The notes: generated by a model from the sequence alone, not told the origin. A stretch of 11,589 nucleotides of DNA from Verrucomicrobiota bacterium (GCA_025363535.1 JANYDP010000312.1:1-11589); one strand, 5' to 3'; shown: positions 1-6,404, counted from the first letter of the stretch. Numbers and translations are program-made.

Positions 1-212
1 CTGGTCTTGGGCGCGGCGGGCGGGGCTTCCTCGCCAGCGCGTTCGATTTCACTGGTGACTTCACGCGACGCCTTCTTGAATTCGTTGATGCCCTTCCCGA
101 GACCCTTGGCAAATTCAGGAATGCGCTTGGCTCCGAACAAAACCAAGATCACGACGAGCACCACGATCAGTTCGCCGCCGCCCAAACCTAAGACTGCTAA
201 AATTGTATTCAT
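1..212 (-). CDS. tatA: TatA/TatE-family twin-arginine translocase subunit, 3' end cut by window edge
   Basis: Encodes the pore-forming subunit of the Tat pathway, which exports folded proteins across the inner membrane. About 70 codons are visible. Seen: a short N-terminus with Glu14 (ELIVVL), one hydrophobic segment at roughly residues 14-25, the F-G hinge at 26-27, then the amphipathic helix R-I-P-E-F-A-K-G-L-G-K-G (30-41) and a charged, Ala/Pro-rich tail. The FGAKRIPEF pattern fits TatA better than TatB, which usually has a Pro directly after FG. The ATG at 212 is preceded by AGGA at a suitable distance. The gene lies 84 bp downstream of pal with a hairpin between, so it is probably a separate unit or only partly co-transcribed. 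The 3' end is outside the window, so total length is unknown. Confidence 0.93.
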   Translation of the reverse strand, partial: MNTILAVLGLGGGELIVVLVVILVLFGAKRIPEFAKGLGKGINEFKKASREVTSEIERAGEEAPPAAPKT

Positions 213-240
213 AAAAATCCTGTCAGTAACCCATAAATTA

Positions 241-276
241 GCCGGTTCGCCGCCTTAGTAAAGCGGCAAAACCGGC
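241..276 (-). terminator. Stem-loop after pal, possible weak terminator
   Basis: The outer arms GCCGGTT (241-247) and AACCGGC (270-276) pair perfectly. An inner stem GCCGC/GCGGC (249-253 and 263-267) encloses a 9-nt loop, giving one long hairpin with a small asymmetric internal loop. It sits between the pal stop and the tatA start. The minus-strand sequence after it (TAATTTAT) has only a poor T tract, so it may attenuate, protect the pal mRNA end or be a REP-like element rather than a full terminator. Confidence 0.4.
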
Positions 277-296
277 TGGAAGAGGTGCATCTGCTA

Positions 297-893
297 TCAA
301 GGAGTCGTCAATACGACGAACTCGCCCCGCCGGTTCTTCGCATGGGCGGCATCGGTCTTGCCCAGATCAAGCAGACGATCACGACCAAAAGTCACGGTGT
401 CCACGCGACCAGCATCCACCCCGTCGGCCACCAGCGCTTCGCGGATGGCCAGCGCGCGGCGTTCGCCGAGGGAACGGTTGTATTCGTCGGTGCCGCGTTC
501 GTCGCAGTGGCCGTCCACTTCCACGGCGGCGGCGGCGTTGCTTTTCAGATAGTCGGCCACGGCGGTGACATTGGCTTTATCACCAGCGCGCACCACGGAA
601 CTGTCGTACGCGAAGTGAACGGTGTGCGCGGCGAGAGCGCTTTCGTTGCGCATCCAGCCGACGTGTCCTGGATGGGGTTGAGGAATGCCGTCTTTTCCTT
701 TTGAATAATCAGTATCTGTAATTGGTTTAGTAAAATCACTGTTGATTGGCGGCACATTGGAATCCTTCAGCCCTGTCTCCGGCGCTGGTCGGGGAATGTG
801 AACCACACCCACAGGTGCATGTTTGCAGCCGCTGCCGACCAGAGTCAGCGCCAATCCAACGGCCATTAAATTTACAAATTTATTTACGTTCAT
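297..893 (-). CDS. pal: Pal, peptidoglycan-associated outer-membrane lipoprotein
   Basis: A 198-aa lipoprotein that anchors the outer membrane to peptidoglycan and partners with TolB and TolA. Seen: a hydrophobic signal (residues 5-19) ending at Cys23. The lipobox is G-S-G-C, so position -3 is Gly rather than the usual Leu/Val. Lys at +2 is compatible with outer-membrane sorting by Escherichia coli rules. A Pro/Asp-rich linker runs to about residue 90. The OmpA-like domain follows, with HFAYDSS (93-99), the Pal signature GHCDERGTDEYNRSLGERRA (128-147) holding the Asp/Arg peptidoglycan-binding residues, and the C-terminal KNRR motif. The ATG at 893 has GAAGG five to six bases upstream. It is the last gene of the tol operon, 24 bp after tolB. 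Confidence 0.95.
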   Translation of the reverse strand: MNVNKFVNLMAVGLALTLVGSGCKHAPVGVVHIPRPAPETGLKDSNVPPINSDFTKPITDTDYSKGKDGIPQPHPGHVGWMRNESALAAHTVHFAYDSSVVRAGDKANVTAVADYLKSNAAAAVEVDGHCDERGTDEYNRSLGERRALAIREALVADGVDAGRVDTVTFGRDRLLDLGKTDAAHAKNRRGEFVVLTTP

Positions 894-917
894 TTTTACC
901 TTCGTGTGTGAAATGGG

Positions 918-2093
918 CTATCGCGCCCAACTGGGTTGTGAGTTAGCACCCGACGAAACTCGGGCGACATCCTTGACTTGTTTCGTGGGCACGTCAAGCA
1001 AAGAGAGGTGCCCGCCGCTCCGTTGATTGAACACCAATGTCCGCGAATTCGGCGACCAGCAGGGGTCTTCACCCGCCACCAGTTCAGTGGCCGTGCCGCC
1101 CGCAGCGGGCACGACGCAAATTTCAAAATCTCCGCGCTGGATCGTGAAGGCGATCCACTTTCCATCGGGCGACCAGTCGGGCTCGGACGGACTCGGCAGG
1201 CCACCGACCGAGATGACTTGGACCGGGCCGCCGTTGACGGACACCTTGCAGAGCGCGCGACGTTCCTTGATCTTTGAGGCGAAACAAATCCATTTCCCAT
1301 CCGGCGACCAGCATGGCGACGATTCGTCCTCTGGAGTTTTGGTCAGGCGTTTCAAATTTTTGCCATCAGCATCGGCCACATACAAATCCATCCAACCGTC
1401 CTTGCTCAAGATCATCGCCACCTTGTTTCCCTGCGGCGAAACCGCCGGGCTGATGCTCGAACCGCCGTAATACGCCACGGGCTTGCGCGCGCCGCTCGAA
1501 AGATCGTGCGAGAAAATCGCCGGATTGCCGAGTTTGTAGGAGCCGTAGTAGAGCGCAAACTTGTCGGGCACCCAGCAGGGCGCGGAGACAATCGTGCCGT
1601 CGCGCGTCACGGCCTGGGAGTTTTTGCCGTCGAAATCTGAAACGTAAATTTCACTGCTGCCGCCGGAGCCGACTTTCATGGCGAGCTTGGATTGGCCGAT
1701 GCCTTTGCGGTTGAGGGCTTCCAGAAAATCGTCCACGAACTTGTGCGCCTGCCGCCGGATGGATGCGCCGGAATAACTTTTGGAAATTTTCGTGCTCTTT
1801 TGGAGGTTGTCCACAACGCGGCCGGTCAGGGTGTCGCTGGTGTTGCTGCCGCTGATGAGATATTGCGCGTTGTCGGCATTGGTGAAATTGAAGCCCTGCA
1901 CGTAAAGATCGAAGCGCAACACCTCGGCGGCTTCGCCGGAGAAGCCGTTCAGTGAAACCCAGATCGGCGGGGTGTTGCCGGGCGTGGTGTAGGTGGTGAT
2001 GGTCATCTCGGCATTTTGCGCGCGGGTTGAAGTGGCGGCGACAATCAGACTGAGAGCGATCAGAAGGCGTTTGAGTTGGAGCATTTTTTTCAT
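918..2093 (-). CDS. tolB: TolB, periplasmic beta-propeller protein of the Tol-Pal system
   Basis: A 391-aa secreted protein that binds Pal and TolA in the periplasm. Seen: a Sec signal peptide (KRLLIALSLIVAATSTRAQ, residues 8-26, likely cut after Ala25 or nearby); an N-terminal domain to about residue 135 ending in the family-typical H-K-F-V-D-D-F-L-E-A-L helix; then a six-bladed WD40-like propeller (about 136-391) with repeated W-S-P-D-G-K-W-I motifs at 262 and 307 and degenerate copies (VSPQGNKV at 218, WSPNSRTL at 346). It is slightly shorter than typical TolB. Its ATG overlaps the tolA stop in an ATGA (2090-2093), with AGGACTAGG just upstream. A second in-frame Met (residue 4) is possible but has poorer context. 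Confidence 0.93.
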   Translation of the reverse strand: MKKMLQLKRLLIALSLIVAATSTRAQNAEMTITTYTTPGNTPPIWVSLNGFSGEAAEVLRFDLYVQGFNFTNADNAQYLISGSNTSDTLTGRVVDNLQKSTKISKSYSGASIRRQAHKFVDDFLEALNRKGIGQSKLAMKVGSGGSSEIYVSDFDGKNSQAVTRDGTIVSAPCWVPDKFALYYGSYKLGNPAIFSHDLSSGARKPVAYYGGSSISPAVSPQGNKVAMILSKDGWMDLYVADADGKNLKRLTKTPEDESSPCWSPDGKWICFASKIKERRALCKVSVNGGPVQVISVGGLPSPSEPDWSPDGKWIAFTIQRGDFEICVVPAAGGTATELVAGEDPCWSPNSRTLVFNQRSGGHLSLLDVPTKQVKDVARVSSGANSQPSWAR

Positions 2094-2974
2094 CCTAGTC
2101 CTAGTTTTGCTTTGACGTTGAAATTGATGGTGACGGTGCGTTGATCTTCCTTCGCGCCTTCGGGCAAAGCCCGCGTGGTGGTGACGCGGTCGAGCGTGGC
2201 CTTGACCGAATGATCCACAAGCGGATTGCCCGAAGCGCGCACAATGCTAGTCGCAACTACATCGCCGTTGCGGGCGATGGTGACGGTGGCGGTGACGGTG
2301 GCGGAATCATCCGTGACACCATCAGGAACAATCCACGCATCGGTGTAAATTTTTTTGATGGCGGACAGCCAGTTGCCGTACGACGGCCCGCCGCCGCCGG
2401 AGCCGGGGCTGAGTTTGATGTCGGTGCCTTTGGACACACCGCCTTCAATGCTGGTCGCGGCATGGCTGAGGGCGGAGGCGATGCGGCGGTTTTGCTCCAC
2501 CTGAGCCTTGGCCTCGGCGGCGGCCTCGGCAGCGGCCTTGGCTTTTGCGATAGCCTTCGCGTCGCTGTTGCGAATCACTGGCTTCGTGCTGACTTCAATT
2601 TTTGGCTTGGTGGGGTGGGCGGGTTCCGTTGGAGCGGGATCGTCCTTGGGCGGTGTGACCTCTTGCGGTTTTACCTTGGGCGGTTTTGGAGTTGGCTGGG
2701 TGGGTGTTTTTTCAACGTCATGCGTCGGTGCCGGCGGCGTGACTTGTTGTGCTGGTTGGGGCGGAAGCGGAATTGCCACTGGCGCTCCGGCGTTCGGACT
2801 GCCGCCGCCTTGAGCAGCAGAGTCGGTCAAAATGTCCGGCAAGAACTCGATCAATTGCACATCCTCCGGCTTGCTGCTGGAAGTCAGGAACGCCGGTCCG
2901 ATCAACAGGATTAACGCGAGCAGCAGGTGCAGCCCGCTGGCGACGATGAAGCATTTTTTTTGCAGGCGGTTCAT
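2090..2974 (-). CDS. tolA: TolA/TonB-like energy-transducing connector
   Basis: A 294-aa inner-membrane protein spanning the periplasm to link the TolQ/TolR motor to TolB and Pal. Seen: a short cytoplasmic N-terminus, one membrane segment (about 9-30), a Pro/Lys-rich stretch (68-128), an Ala/Lys/Glu-rich helical segment (138-165), a Gly-rich hinge (191-197) and a C-terminal domain (199-290) with TonB/TolA-type features (Y-G-N-W-L, V-T-I-A-R-N-G-D-V, A-S-G-N-P-L-V-D). The ATG at 2974 was chosen because GGAGGAGG lies just upstream and it overlaps the tolR stop (ATGA, 2971-2974). The frame stays open upstream to 3034, but that would overlap tolR and add a basic, non-membrane extension. The helical middle is much shorter than in Escherichia coli TolA, and by domain plan the protein is as close to TonB; its position next to tolB and pal decides the name. 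Confidence 0.85.
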   Translation of the reverse strand: MNRLQKKCFIVASGLHLLLALILLIGPAFLTSSSKPEDVQLIEFLPDILTDSAAQGGGSPNAGAPVAIPLPPQPAQQVTPPAPTHDVEKTPTQPTPKPPKVKPQEVTPPKDDPAPTEPAHPTKPKIEVSTKPVIRNSDAKAIAKAKAAAEAAAEAKAQVEQNRRIASALSHAATSIEGGVSKGTDIKLSPGSGGGGPSYGNWLSAIKKIYTDAWIVPDGVTDDSATVTATVTIARNGDVVATSIVRASGNPLVDHSVKATLDRVTTTRALPEGAKEDQRTVTINFNVKAKLGLG

Positions 2975-3396
2975 TTGCCTCCTCCTTGTGGCTGGGTGCG
3001 CAACGAGTAGCGCGTGATGCCGTTGGCCTGGCAACGGTCAATCAGCGCGGTCAAATCTTTCGTCCGGCTGTTCTCATCGGCGCGGATGAACACCACCAGA
3101 TTCGGGTTGGCCCGATAATCGGCGGCGAGTTGCGGAATCAATTGCTCCAGCTTGAGCTGGCGCTTGTCCATCGAGTAAACGCCCTTGGGATCAATCTCCA
3201 CCGTGCGTGTGTCCCCCTTGTCAATTTTCGTGGCCACCGCGGCGCTGGCCTTGGGCAGCTTGAGTTCAAACCCTTTTTCCAACAGCGGCGTGGTGATAAT
3301 GAAAATGATCAGCAACACAAACGCGAGGTCGAGCAGCGGCGTGATGTTGATGTCACTCAGCGTCACCAGCGAATTGCGTTGGGAAAAGCGTCTCAT
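2971..3396 (-). CDS. tolR: TolR/ExbD-family proton-channel subunit
   Basis: A 141-aa single-pass inner-membrane protein that with TolQ converts proton motive force into movement of TolA. Seen: a basic N-terminus followed by the family signature L-S-D-I-N-I-T-P-L-L-D (13-23). Asp23 lies at the start of the membrane helix (about 20-38) and matches the conserved proton-carrying Asp of ExbD/TolR. The periplasmic domain contains V-E-I-D-P-K-G-V-Y and V-F-I-R-A-D-E-N, as expected. Length is normal for the family. It follows tolQ after 17 bp and overlaps tolA by 4 bp, so the three are probably translationally coupled. No strong Shine-Dalgarno precedes the ATG. Confidence 0.93.
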   Translation of the reverse strand: MRRFSQRNSLVTLSDINITPLLDLAFVLLIIFIITTPLLEKGFELKLPKASAAVATKIDKGDTRTVEIDPKGVYSMDKRQLKLEQLIPQLAADYRANPNLVVFIRADENSRTKDLTALIDRCQANGITRYSLRTQPQGGGK

Positions 3397-3413
3397 GTTT
3401 CACGTTTCACTCA

Positions 3414-4154
3414 TCATTCTTCGAGATACTCCGTCTCCATTTTGGAAACCATCTCCTGCGCAAAGTTGTCCAGTTCCACCGTCAACACGCGCAGATTGTG
3501 CACCAGCCAGTTGTAGCCAAACATCGAGGGAATCGCGACGAGCAGGCCGGCGACCGTGGTGATCAGCGCCGCCGAAACACCCGGAGCCATCGCGCTCAAA
3601 TCCGCCGCGCGCCCCGCCGCCGCCGCCTGCGCGACGCCGCCAAACGTGCTCATCACCCCCCAGACCGTGCCGAGCAAACCAAGGAACGGCGCGCCGCTCA
3701 CCGCAATCGCAAGCAGGATCAGGCCGGATTCCAGCTTGAGTGATTCCTGCGCGACGGTGTTTTCCATGGTGCGTTTCACATGCTCAATGCCCTTGAGCGA
3801 CGCCTGTTTTTTGCGGCCACCCTCGGGGGTTTTCAGGCGCGCATCCAGTTCGATGCTGCCGGCATTATAGACTGCGAACAGCGGACAGCCATCCGCCTGC
3901 ACGCGCCGGTCATAAACATCCAGCACGGCCGACTGCGAGCGGAATTCTGTCGTGAAAAACTGGTTGAGCTTCTTGGCGCGGCGCATCTGGATGGCCTTGG
4001 AGATCATTACCGACCACGCCATGATTGAAAAAATCAGGAGTATGAAAATGATGGCCTTGGCTTCCAGCGTGGCCTGGTCCCAGATATAAAGCAGCTCCCA
4101 CTTCGGTTTGGGTGAAGCGGTTCCCACGGCGGCAAAAAGGTAATGTACGTACAT
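3414..4154 (-). CDS. tolQ: TolQ/ExbB-family motor protein (MotA/TolQ/ExbB proton channel)
   Basis: A 246-aa inner-membrane protein forming the proton channel with TolR. Seen: three membrane segments (about 33-52, 143-168, 191-213), a large cytoplasmic loop between the first two, and the signature A-P-F-L-G-L-L-G-T-V-W-G-V-M (155-168), then P-G-V-S-A-A-L-I-T-T-V-A-G-L-L-V-A-I-P (191-209). The ATG at 4154 is the best start by family length, though no clear Shine-Dalgarno is visible. The frame is open to a TTG at 4205, which would add 17 polar residues. It is the first gene of the tol operon. The 142 bp upstream (4155-4296) must hold its promoter; a weak TTGCAT with a 16-bp gap to TAAAAC is the only candidate I see. 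Confidence 0.9.
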   Translation of the reverse strand: MYVHYLFAAVGTASPKPKWELLYIWDQATLEAKAIIFILLIFSIMAWSVMISKAIQMRRAKKLNQFFTTEFRSQSAVLDVYDRRVQADGCPLFAVYNAGSIELDARLKTPEGGRKKQASLKGIEHVKRTMENTVAQESLKLESGLILLAIAVSGAPFLGLLGTVWGVMSTFGGVAQAAAAGRAADLSAMAPGVSAALITTVAGLLVAIPSMFGYNWLVHNLRVLTVELDNFAQEMVSKMETEYLEE

Positions 4155-4296
4155 AAAGACGCGTTGTTTAACTTGGTCGGGGAGGAACCGATTTCGTCCA
4201 AGCAACTGACGGTTAAGAAAACGAACACCACTGTTTTACAGCCGGGCTAAAAAAATGCAACGGCTTTTTTTGAAAATTGTGAACCGTCCGGACGCT

Positions 4297-4494
4297 TCAA
4301 TCGGCATCCGTTGCAAAAATCTCCTCGATGGGTTTTTTGAACAGGCGGGCGACTTTGAAAGCCAGCGGCAGGCTGGGATCATATTTTTCCGTCTCGATGG
4401 CGTTCACGGTCTGACGCGAAACACCGAGCTTCTCCGCCAGATCGGATTGCGACCATTCTTTCGCCTCGCGCAGTTCGCGCAGTTTGCTTTTCAC
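4297..4494 (-). CDS. Small Xre-family helix-turn-helix transcriptional regulator
   Basis: A 65-aa protein that is almost entirely a Cro/CI-type DNA-binding domain. Seen: the five-helix HTH with W-S-Q-S-D-L-A-E-K-L-G-V-S-R-Q-T-V-N-A-I-E (14-34), then the tail K-Y-D-P-S-L-P-L-A-F-K-V-A-R-L-F (38-52), typical of the small stand-alone repressors in this family. The start is GTG at 4494: GGAGG lies five bases upstream and the codon overlaps the stop of the membrane-protein gene in a GTGA (4491-4494). The frame is open further upstream, but that reading runs inside the membrane-protein gene. From memory, regulators of this kind are commonly encoded beside membrane proteins like the neighbour. Inference: it autoregulates the three-gene operon through the tandem dyads at 5950-5987. 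Confidence 0.9.
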   Translation of the reverse strand: MKSKLRELREAKEWSQSDLAEKLGVSRQTVNAIETEKYDPSLPLAFKVARLFKKPIEEIFATDAD

Positions 4495-5045
4495 CGATAC
4501 CTCCGCCGGGAGAAGAACAATCCGATGCCGTAATAAATCCACATCAGGTAAAAGGCCCATTCCGGGCGAAATTCCGGCGTGCCCAAGTCGCGCATGAATA
4601 GATAACTGAAGCAGGAGAACCCGGTGGCAATGCCCGAAAATGCCAGCGCTTCCATGTAAATTTTTCTCCACATCTCATCCGAATCGGCGACGAAGCGAAT
4701 GATGGTAAAGCAGACAAAGATCAACGGCATGATCGGCAGCGCCAACAGCAGGTATTGGTAAGGCGACGGCGGCAGGGGGATGTGATGGGTCAAATCGAGA
4801 GCCAGTATGTAAGCAACCATGCTGAGTATCAGGCGCTGGCTGTATTTTTTTACCTGCGGTTTCATGAATTTCAAATTGATGGCGGTGGAAACGAGGACGG
4901 CCACACCGAGGGGAAAGAAAAACATGGTCAGGTAATTCTTGTTCGCCAGGCAGTGCAACTCGCGGTTCAGTTTCCAAGCCAGCAACACATATACCGCGAG
5001 ACCGGCAGCCACCGACCCGCAATACCATTTGGTTTTTGGATTCAT
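4491..5045 (-). CDS. Multi-pass membrane protein of unknown function, partner of the Xre regulator
   Basis: A 184-aa integral membrane protein whose function I cannot name. Seen: about five or six hydrophobic segments (roughly 10-25, 38-58, 71-86, 97-118, 132-150, 163-178). A motif D-S-D-E-M-W-R-K-I-Y-M-E-A-L-A-F-S-G-I-A (121-140) between the last segments resembles the D-E-L-x-R-x-I-x-x-E-A-L-A pattern I recall in membrane proteins paired with small Xre repressors. The C-terminus is strongly basic (SRRRYR). It starts 4 bp after the hydrolase stop and overlaps the regulator gene by 4 bp, so the three genes form one operon. A role in sensing a membrane condition and influencing the regulator is possible but unproven. 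Confidence 0.85.
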   Translation of the reverse strand: MNPKTKWYCGSVAAGLAVYVLLAWKLNRELHCLANKNYLTMFFFPLGVAVLVSTAINLKFMKPQVKKYSQRLILSMVAYILALDLTHHIPLPPSPYQYLLLALPIMPLIFVCFTIIRFVADSDEMWRKIYMEALAFSGIATGFSCFSYLFMRDLGTPEFRPEWAFYLMWIYYGIGLFFSRRRYR

Positions 5046-5049
5046 AAAA

Positions 5050-5883
5050 CTATTTCAGAAACGCGTCCACCTGCGCCGCGAATTTCTCCGGCTGGTCGAG
5101 CGTGATGAAATGGAACGAGTCCTCGATGCACCGCATTTTCACTCTGGGCAGCGCGGCGAAATTATCTCGATATAATTTATCCATCGCCTCGCGCGGAAAG
5201 CCGGACTGCGCGTCCCACGGATAAAGCAGCGTCACCGGCGCTTTTATTTTGTGCAGTTCGGGCCGCAGATCGGTCGTCATGTCCTCATACATCGCGCGGG
5301 CAACAACGGATTTGTCGGACGCGACCGCCCAGTCGGTCACCAGCTTCAAACCTTCTGGCGATTTGACCATGGTGCGGAGAAATTGCTTTTGTCCTTGCGC
5401 GTACGCCACCTGGGATTGCGCCAGGGTGAAATCACGCATCATGGCCGCCTGTGGCGTTGCGTTGGTGCTGTCGGTTGCGCCCATCAACACAGTGAAAAAT
5501 GGAAGCGCGTCCACGACCATCAAACGGTCAACATCCTCGGGATGCTGGACAGCGAGCATCATGCCCATCAATCCACCAAGCGAATGACCGATCACCTTTG
5601 GCGATTGCAGCTTGTTCGTTTTGATGTAGGCGTCAATGGCCTCCAGCGTCGGCTGGATCACCGCACCTTGCGCGTTGGCCTGCGACGGCGAACTGGCGAA
5701 ACCCGCCACTTGGATGAGGTGCAAACGGAAATGGTTTTCCAACCGGTTGGTTACGCAGTCCCACACCGCGCTCGATGACGCGAGTCCGGGAATGAGCAGC
5801 ACGTCCGGGCCATGTCCCCGGACGGTCACGGTGATTCGATCCAAAATGCTATCCGCGACAGCGGCGAACACCTGCCAGGTCAA
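5050..5883 (-). CDS. Alpha/beta hydrolase (putative esterase/lipase-like) with uncertain start
   Basis: A serine hydrolase of the alpha/beta fold; substrate unknown. Seen from the TTG at 5883 (277 aa): an early strand followed by L-L-I-P-G-L-A-S-S-S-A-V-W (29-41, oxyanion-hole loop), the nucleophile elbow G-H-S-L-G-G (99-104, Ser101), V-V-D-A-L-P-F-F after the next strand, a probable acid in Y-P-W-D-A-Q (Asp224) and the catalytic His258 in S-F-H-F-I-T-L-D-Q-P. The catalytic core looks intact. The reading frame continues upstream through a hydrophobic signal-peptide-like stretch, but an in-frame TAA (5926-5928) separates it from the natural ATG at 5937. No Shine-Dalgarno is seen at any candidate start. 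It leads the operon with the membrane protein and Xre regulator. Whether the protein is made and exported in this strain is unclear. Confidence 0.75.
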   Translation of the reverse strand: MTWQVFAAVADSILDRITVTVRGHGPDVLLIPGLASSSAVWDCVTNRLENHFRLHLIQVAGFASSPSQANAQGAVIQPTLEAIDAYIKTNKLQSPKVIGHSLGGLMGMMLAVQHPEDVDRLMVVDALPFFTVLMGATDSTNATPQAAMMRDFTLAQSQVAYAQGQKQFLRTMVKSPEGLKLVTDWAVASDKSVVARAMYEDMTTDLRPELHKIKAPVTLLYPWDAQSGFPREAMDKLYRDNFAALPRVKMRCIEDSFHFITLDQPEKFAAQVDAFLK

Positions 5884-5937
5884 GACAACCGTTAACAGAA
5901 CGACGAACTTGTTTCGGTAAAGGATTTATTTGTTCAT
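5884..5937 (-). other. Apparent signal-peptide segment of the hydrolase, interrupted by an in-frame stop
   Basis: In the hydrolase frame this stretch reads Met-Asn-Lys-stop-Ile-Leu-Tyr-Arg-Asn-Lys-Phe-Val-Val-Leu-Leu-Thr-Val-Val and continues into L-T-W-Q-V-F-A-A-V-A-D. Without the TAA at 5926-5928 this is a good Sec signal peptide (basic start, hydrophobic core, A-A-V-A cleavage region). No ATG, GTG or TTG occurs in frame between the TAA and the TTG at 5883. A point mutation, an assembly error or an unusual start are all possible. Confidence 0.6.
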
Positions 5938-5947
5938 ATTAAAACGC

Positions 5948-5975
5948 AATGTAAAGCATACTTGTCACATGTCAA
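5948..5975 (-). promoter_or_regulatory. Promoter of the hydrolase-membrane protein-xre operon
   Basis: A perfect -35 consensus, TTGACA, reads on the minus strand at 5970-5975. After a 16-bp spacer comes TACATT (5948-5953), a four-of-six match to the -10 consensus. It lies about 11 bp upstream of the ATG at 5937, so the leader would be very short. The -35 lies inside one dyad and the -10 overlaps the other, the arrangement expected for repression by occlusion. Confidence 0.6.
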
Positions 5976-5987
5976 GTATTCTTTACA
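5950..5987. promoter_or_regulatory. Two tandem operator-like dyads forming a larger inverted repeat
   Basis: Two 18-bp dyads stand 20 bp centre to centre: TGTAAAGCATACTTGTCA (5950-5967) and TGTCAAGTATTCTTTACA (5970-5987). Both follow TGTnAAG-N4-CTTnnCA. Together, with one base more outside, they make an inverted repeat with 18-bp arms (5947-5964 and 5973-5990), 17 of 18 positions paired, around an 8-bp centre. Spacing of about two helical turns would put two dimers on the same DNA face. The likely binder is the Xre regulator encoded at the end of the operon; this is inferred. Confidence 0.65.
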
Positions 5988-5999
5988 TTGTTTTTGAAC

Positions 6000-6030
6000 A
6001 AAAAAAGCGGCGGGAATTTCTTCCCGCCGC
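6000..6030 (-). terminator. Intrinsic terminator closing the three-gene cassette
   Basis: On the minus strand a perfect 10-bp stem (arms GCGGCGGGAA and TTCCCGCCGC, at 6021-6030 and 6007-6016 respectively) closes a GAAA tetraloop and is followed directly by seven T. It begins about 20 bp after the stop of the last cassette gene. The 24-bp hairpin is identical to that at 7699-7722. Confidence 0.92.
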
Positions 6031-6050
6031 GCGTTCGAAAAAGGGGTTAA

Positions 6051-6404
6051 TCAGAGACGCCAAACAGTTTTTGCTAAATCGCGCAATTGACTGCGGATGC
6101 TTTTGCTTTTGTTGCCGCAAATCTCAACGTGGGATTGGTTCGGTCCAAACGGCTGCTCTGGTTCAATGGGTGTGTGCTCAACCGACTGGTTTAATTGTTT
6201 ACAATCCCGGCAAACTAACGCAGTGACCGCAGCGGAACTATCATCGGCAGTAGTTTGGGCTGTAGCATATTTTTCCCAATTCACCGACAGTCGCTCATTG
6301 TTGTATGCCGCTGATGAAATAATTCCCTCTGGCGTGAGATGAATCTTGTGGATTCTGCGGAACAGGTTTGCGTCGTCCGGGATGGATTCTACCGCGAAGG
6401 CCAT
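6051..6404 (-). CDS. Conserved-type hypothetical protein, third gene of the cassette
   Basis: About 117 aa from the ATG at 6404; function unknown. Seen: S-I-P-D-D-A-N-L-F-R-R-I-H (7-19), S-V-N-W-E-K-Y (40-46), a C-R-D-C pair (65-68) and a C-terminal block S-V-E-H-T-P-I (74-80) ... N-Q-S-H-V-E-I-C-G-N-K-S-K-S-I-R (89-104). From memory this combination of an R-R-I-x start, W-x-K-Y motif and N-x-x-H-x-x-x-x-G-x-K end recurs in uncharacterised bacterial proteins; I know no assigned activity. The frame is open to a GTG at 6428, but the motif-rich part begins after Met at 6404. The gene overlaps its upstream neighbour by 16 bp, so the two are probably co-translated. No signal peptide or membrane segment. 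Confidence 0.75.
   Translation of the reverse strand: MAFAVESIPDDANLFRRIHKIHLTPEGIISSAAYNNERLSVNWEKYATAQTTADDSSAAVTALVCRDCKQLNQSVEHTPIEPEQPFGPNQSHVEICGNKSKSIRSQLRDLAKTVWRL

Noticed and set aside
2141..2914. Long plus-strand open frame (257 codons) opposite tolA
   Set aside because: It is antisense to a well-supported gene and its Gly/Arg-rich translation reflects the complement of Pro/Ala codons; no family motifs or ribosome site.
2975..3034. Upstream extension of tolA
   Set aside because: It would overlap tolR by 60 more bases and put a basic non-membrane tail before the membrane segment; the ATG at 2974 has an excellent ribosome site.
4281..4296. Palindrome CGTCCGGACG just after the xre stop as a terminator
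   Set aside because: No loop and no T tract directly after it; a terminator for this operon is not convincingly visible.
4495..4671. Upstream extension of the xre reading frame
   Set aside because: It lies inside the membrane-protein gene in another frame; the GTG at 4494 has a strong GGAGG and a GTGA coupling overlap.
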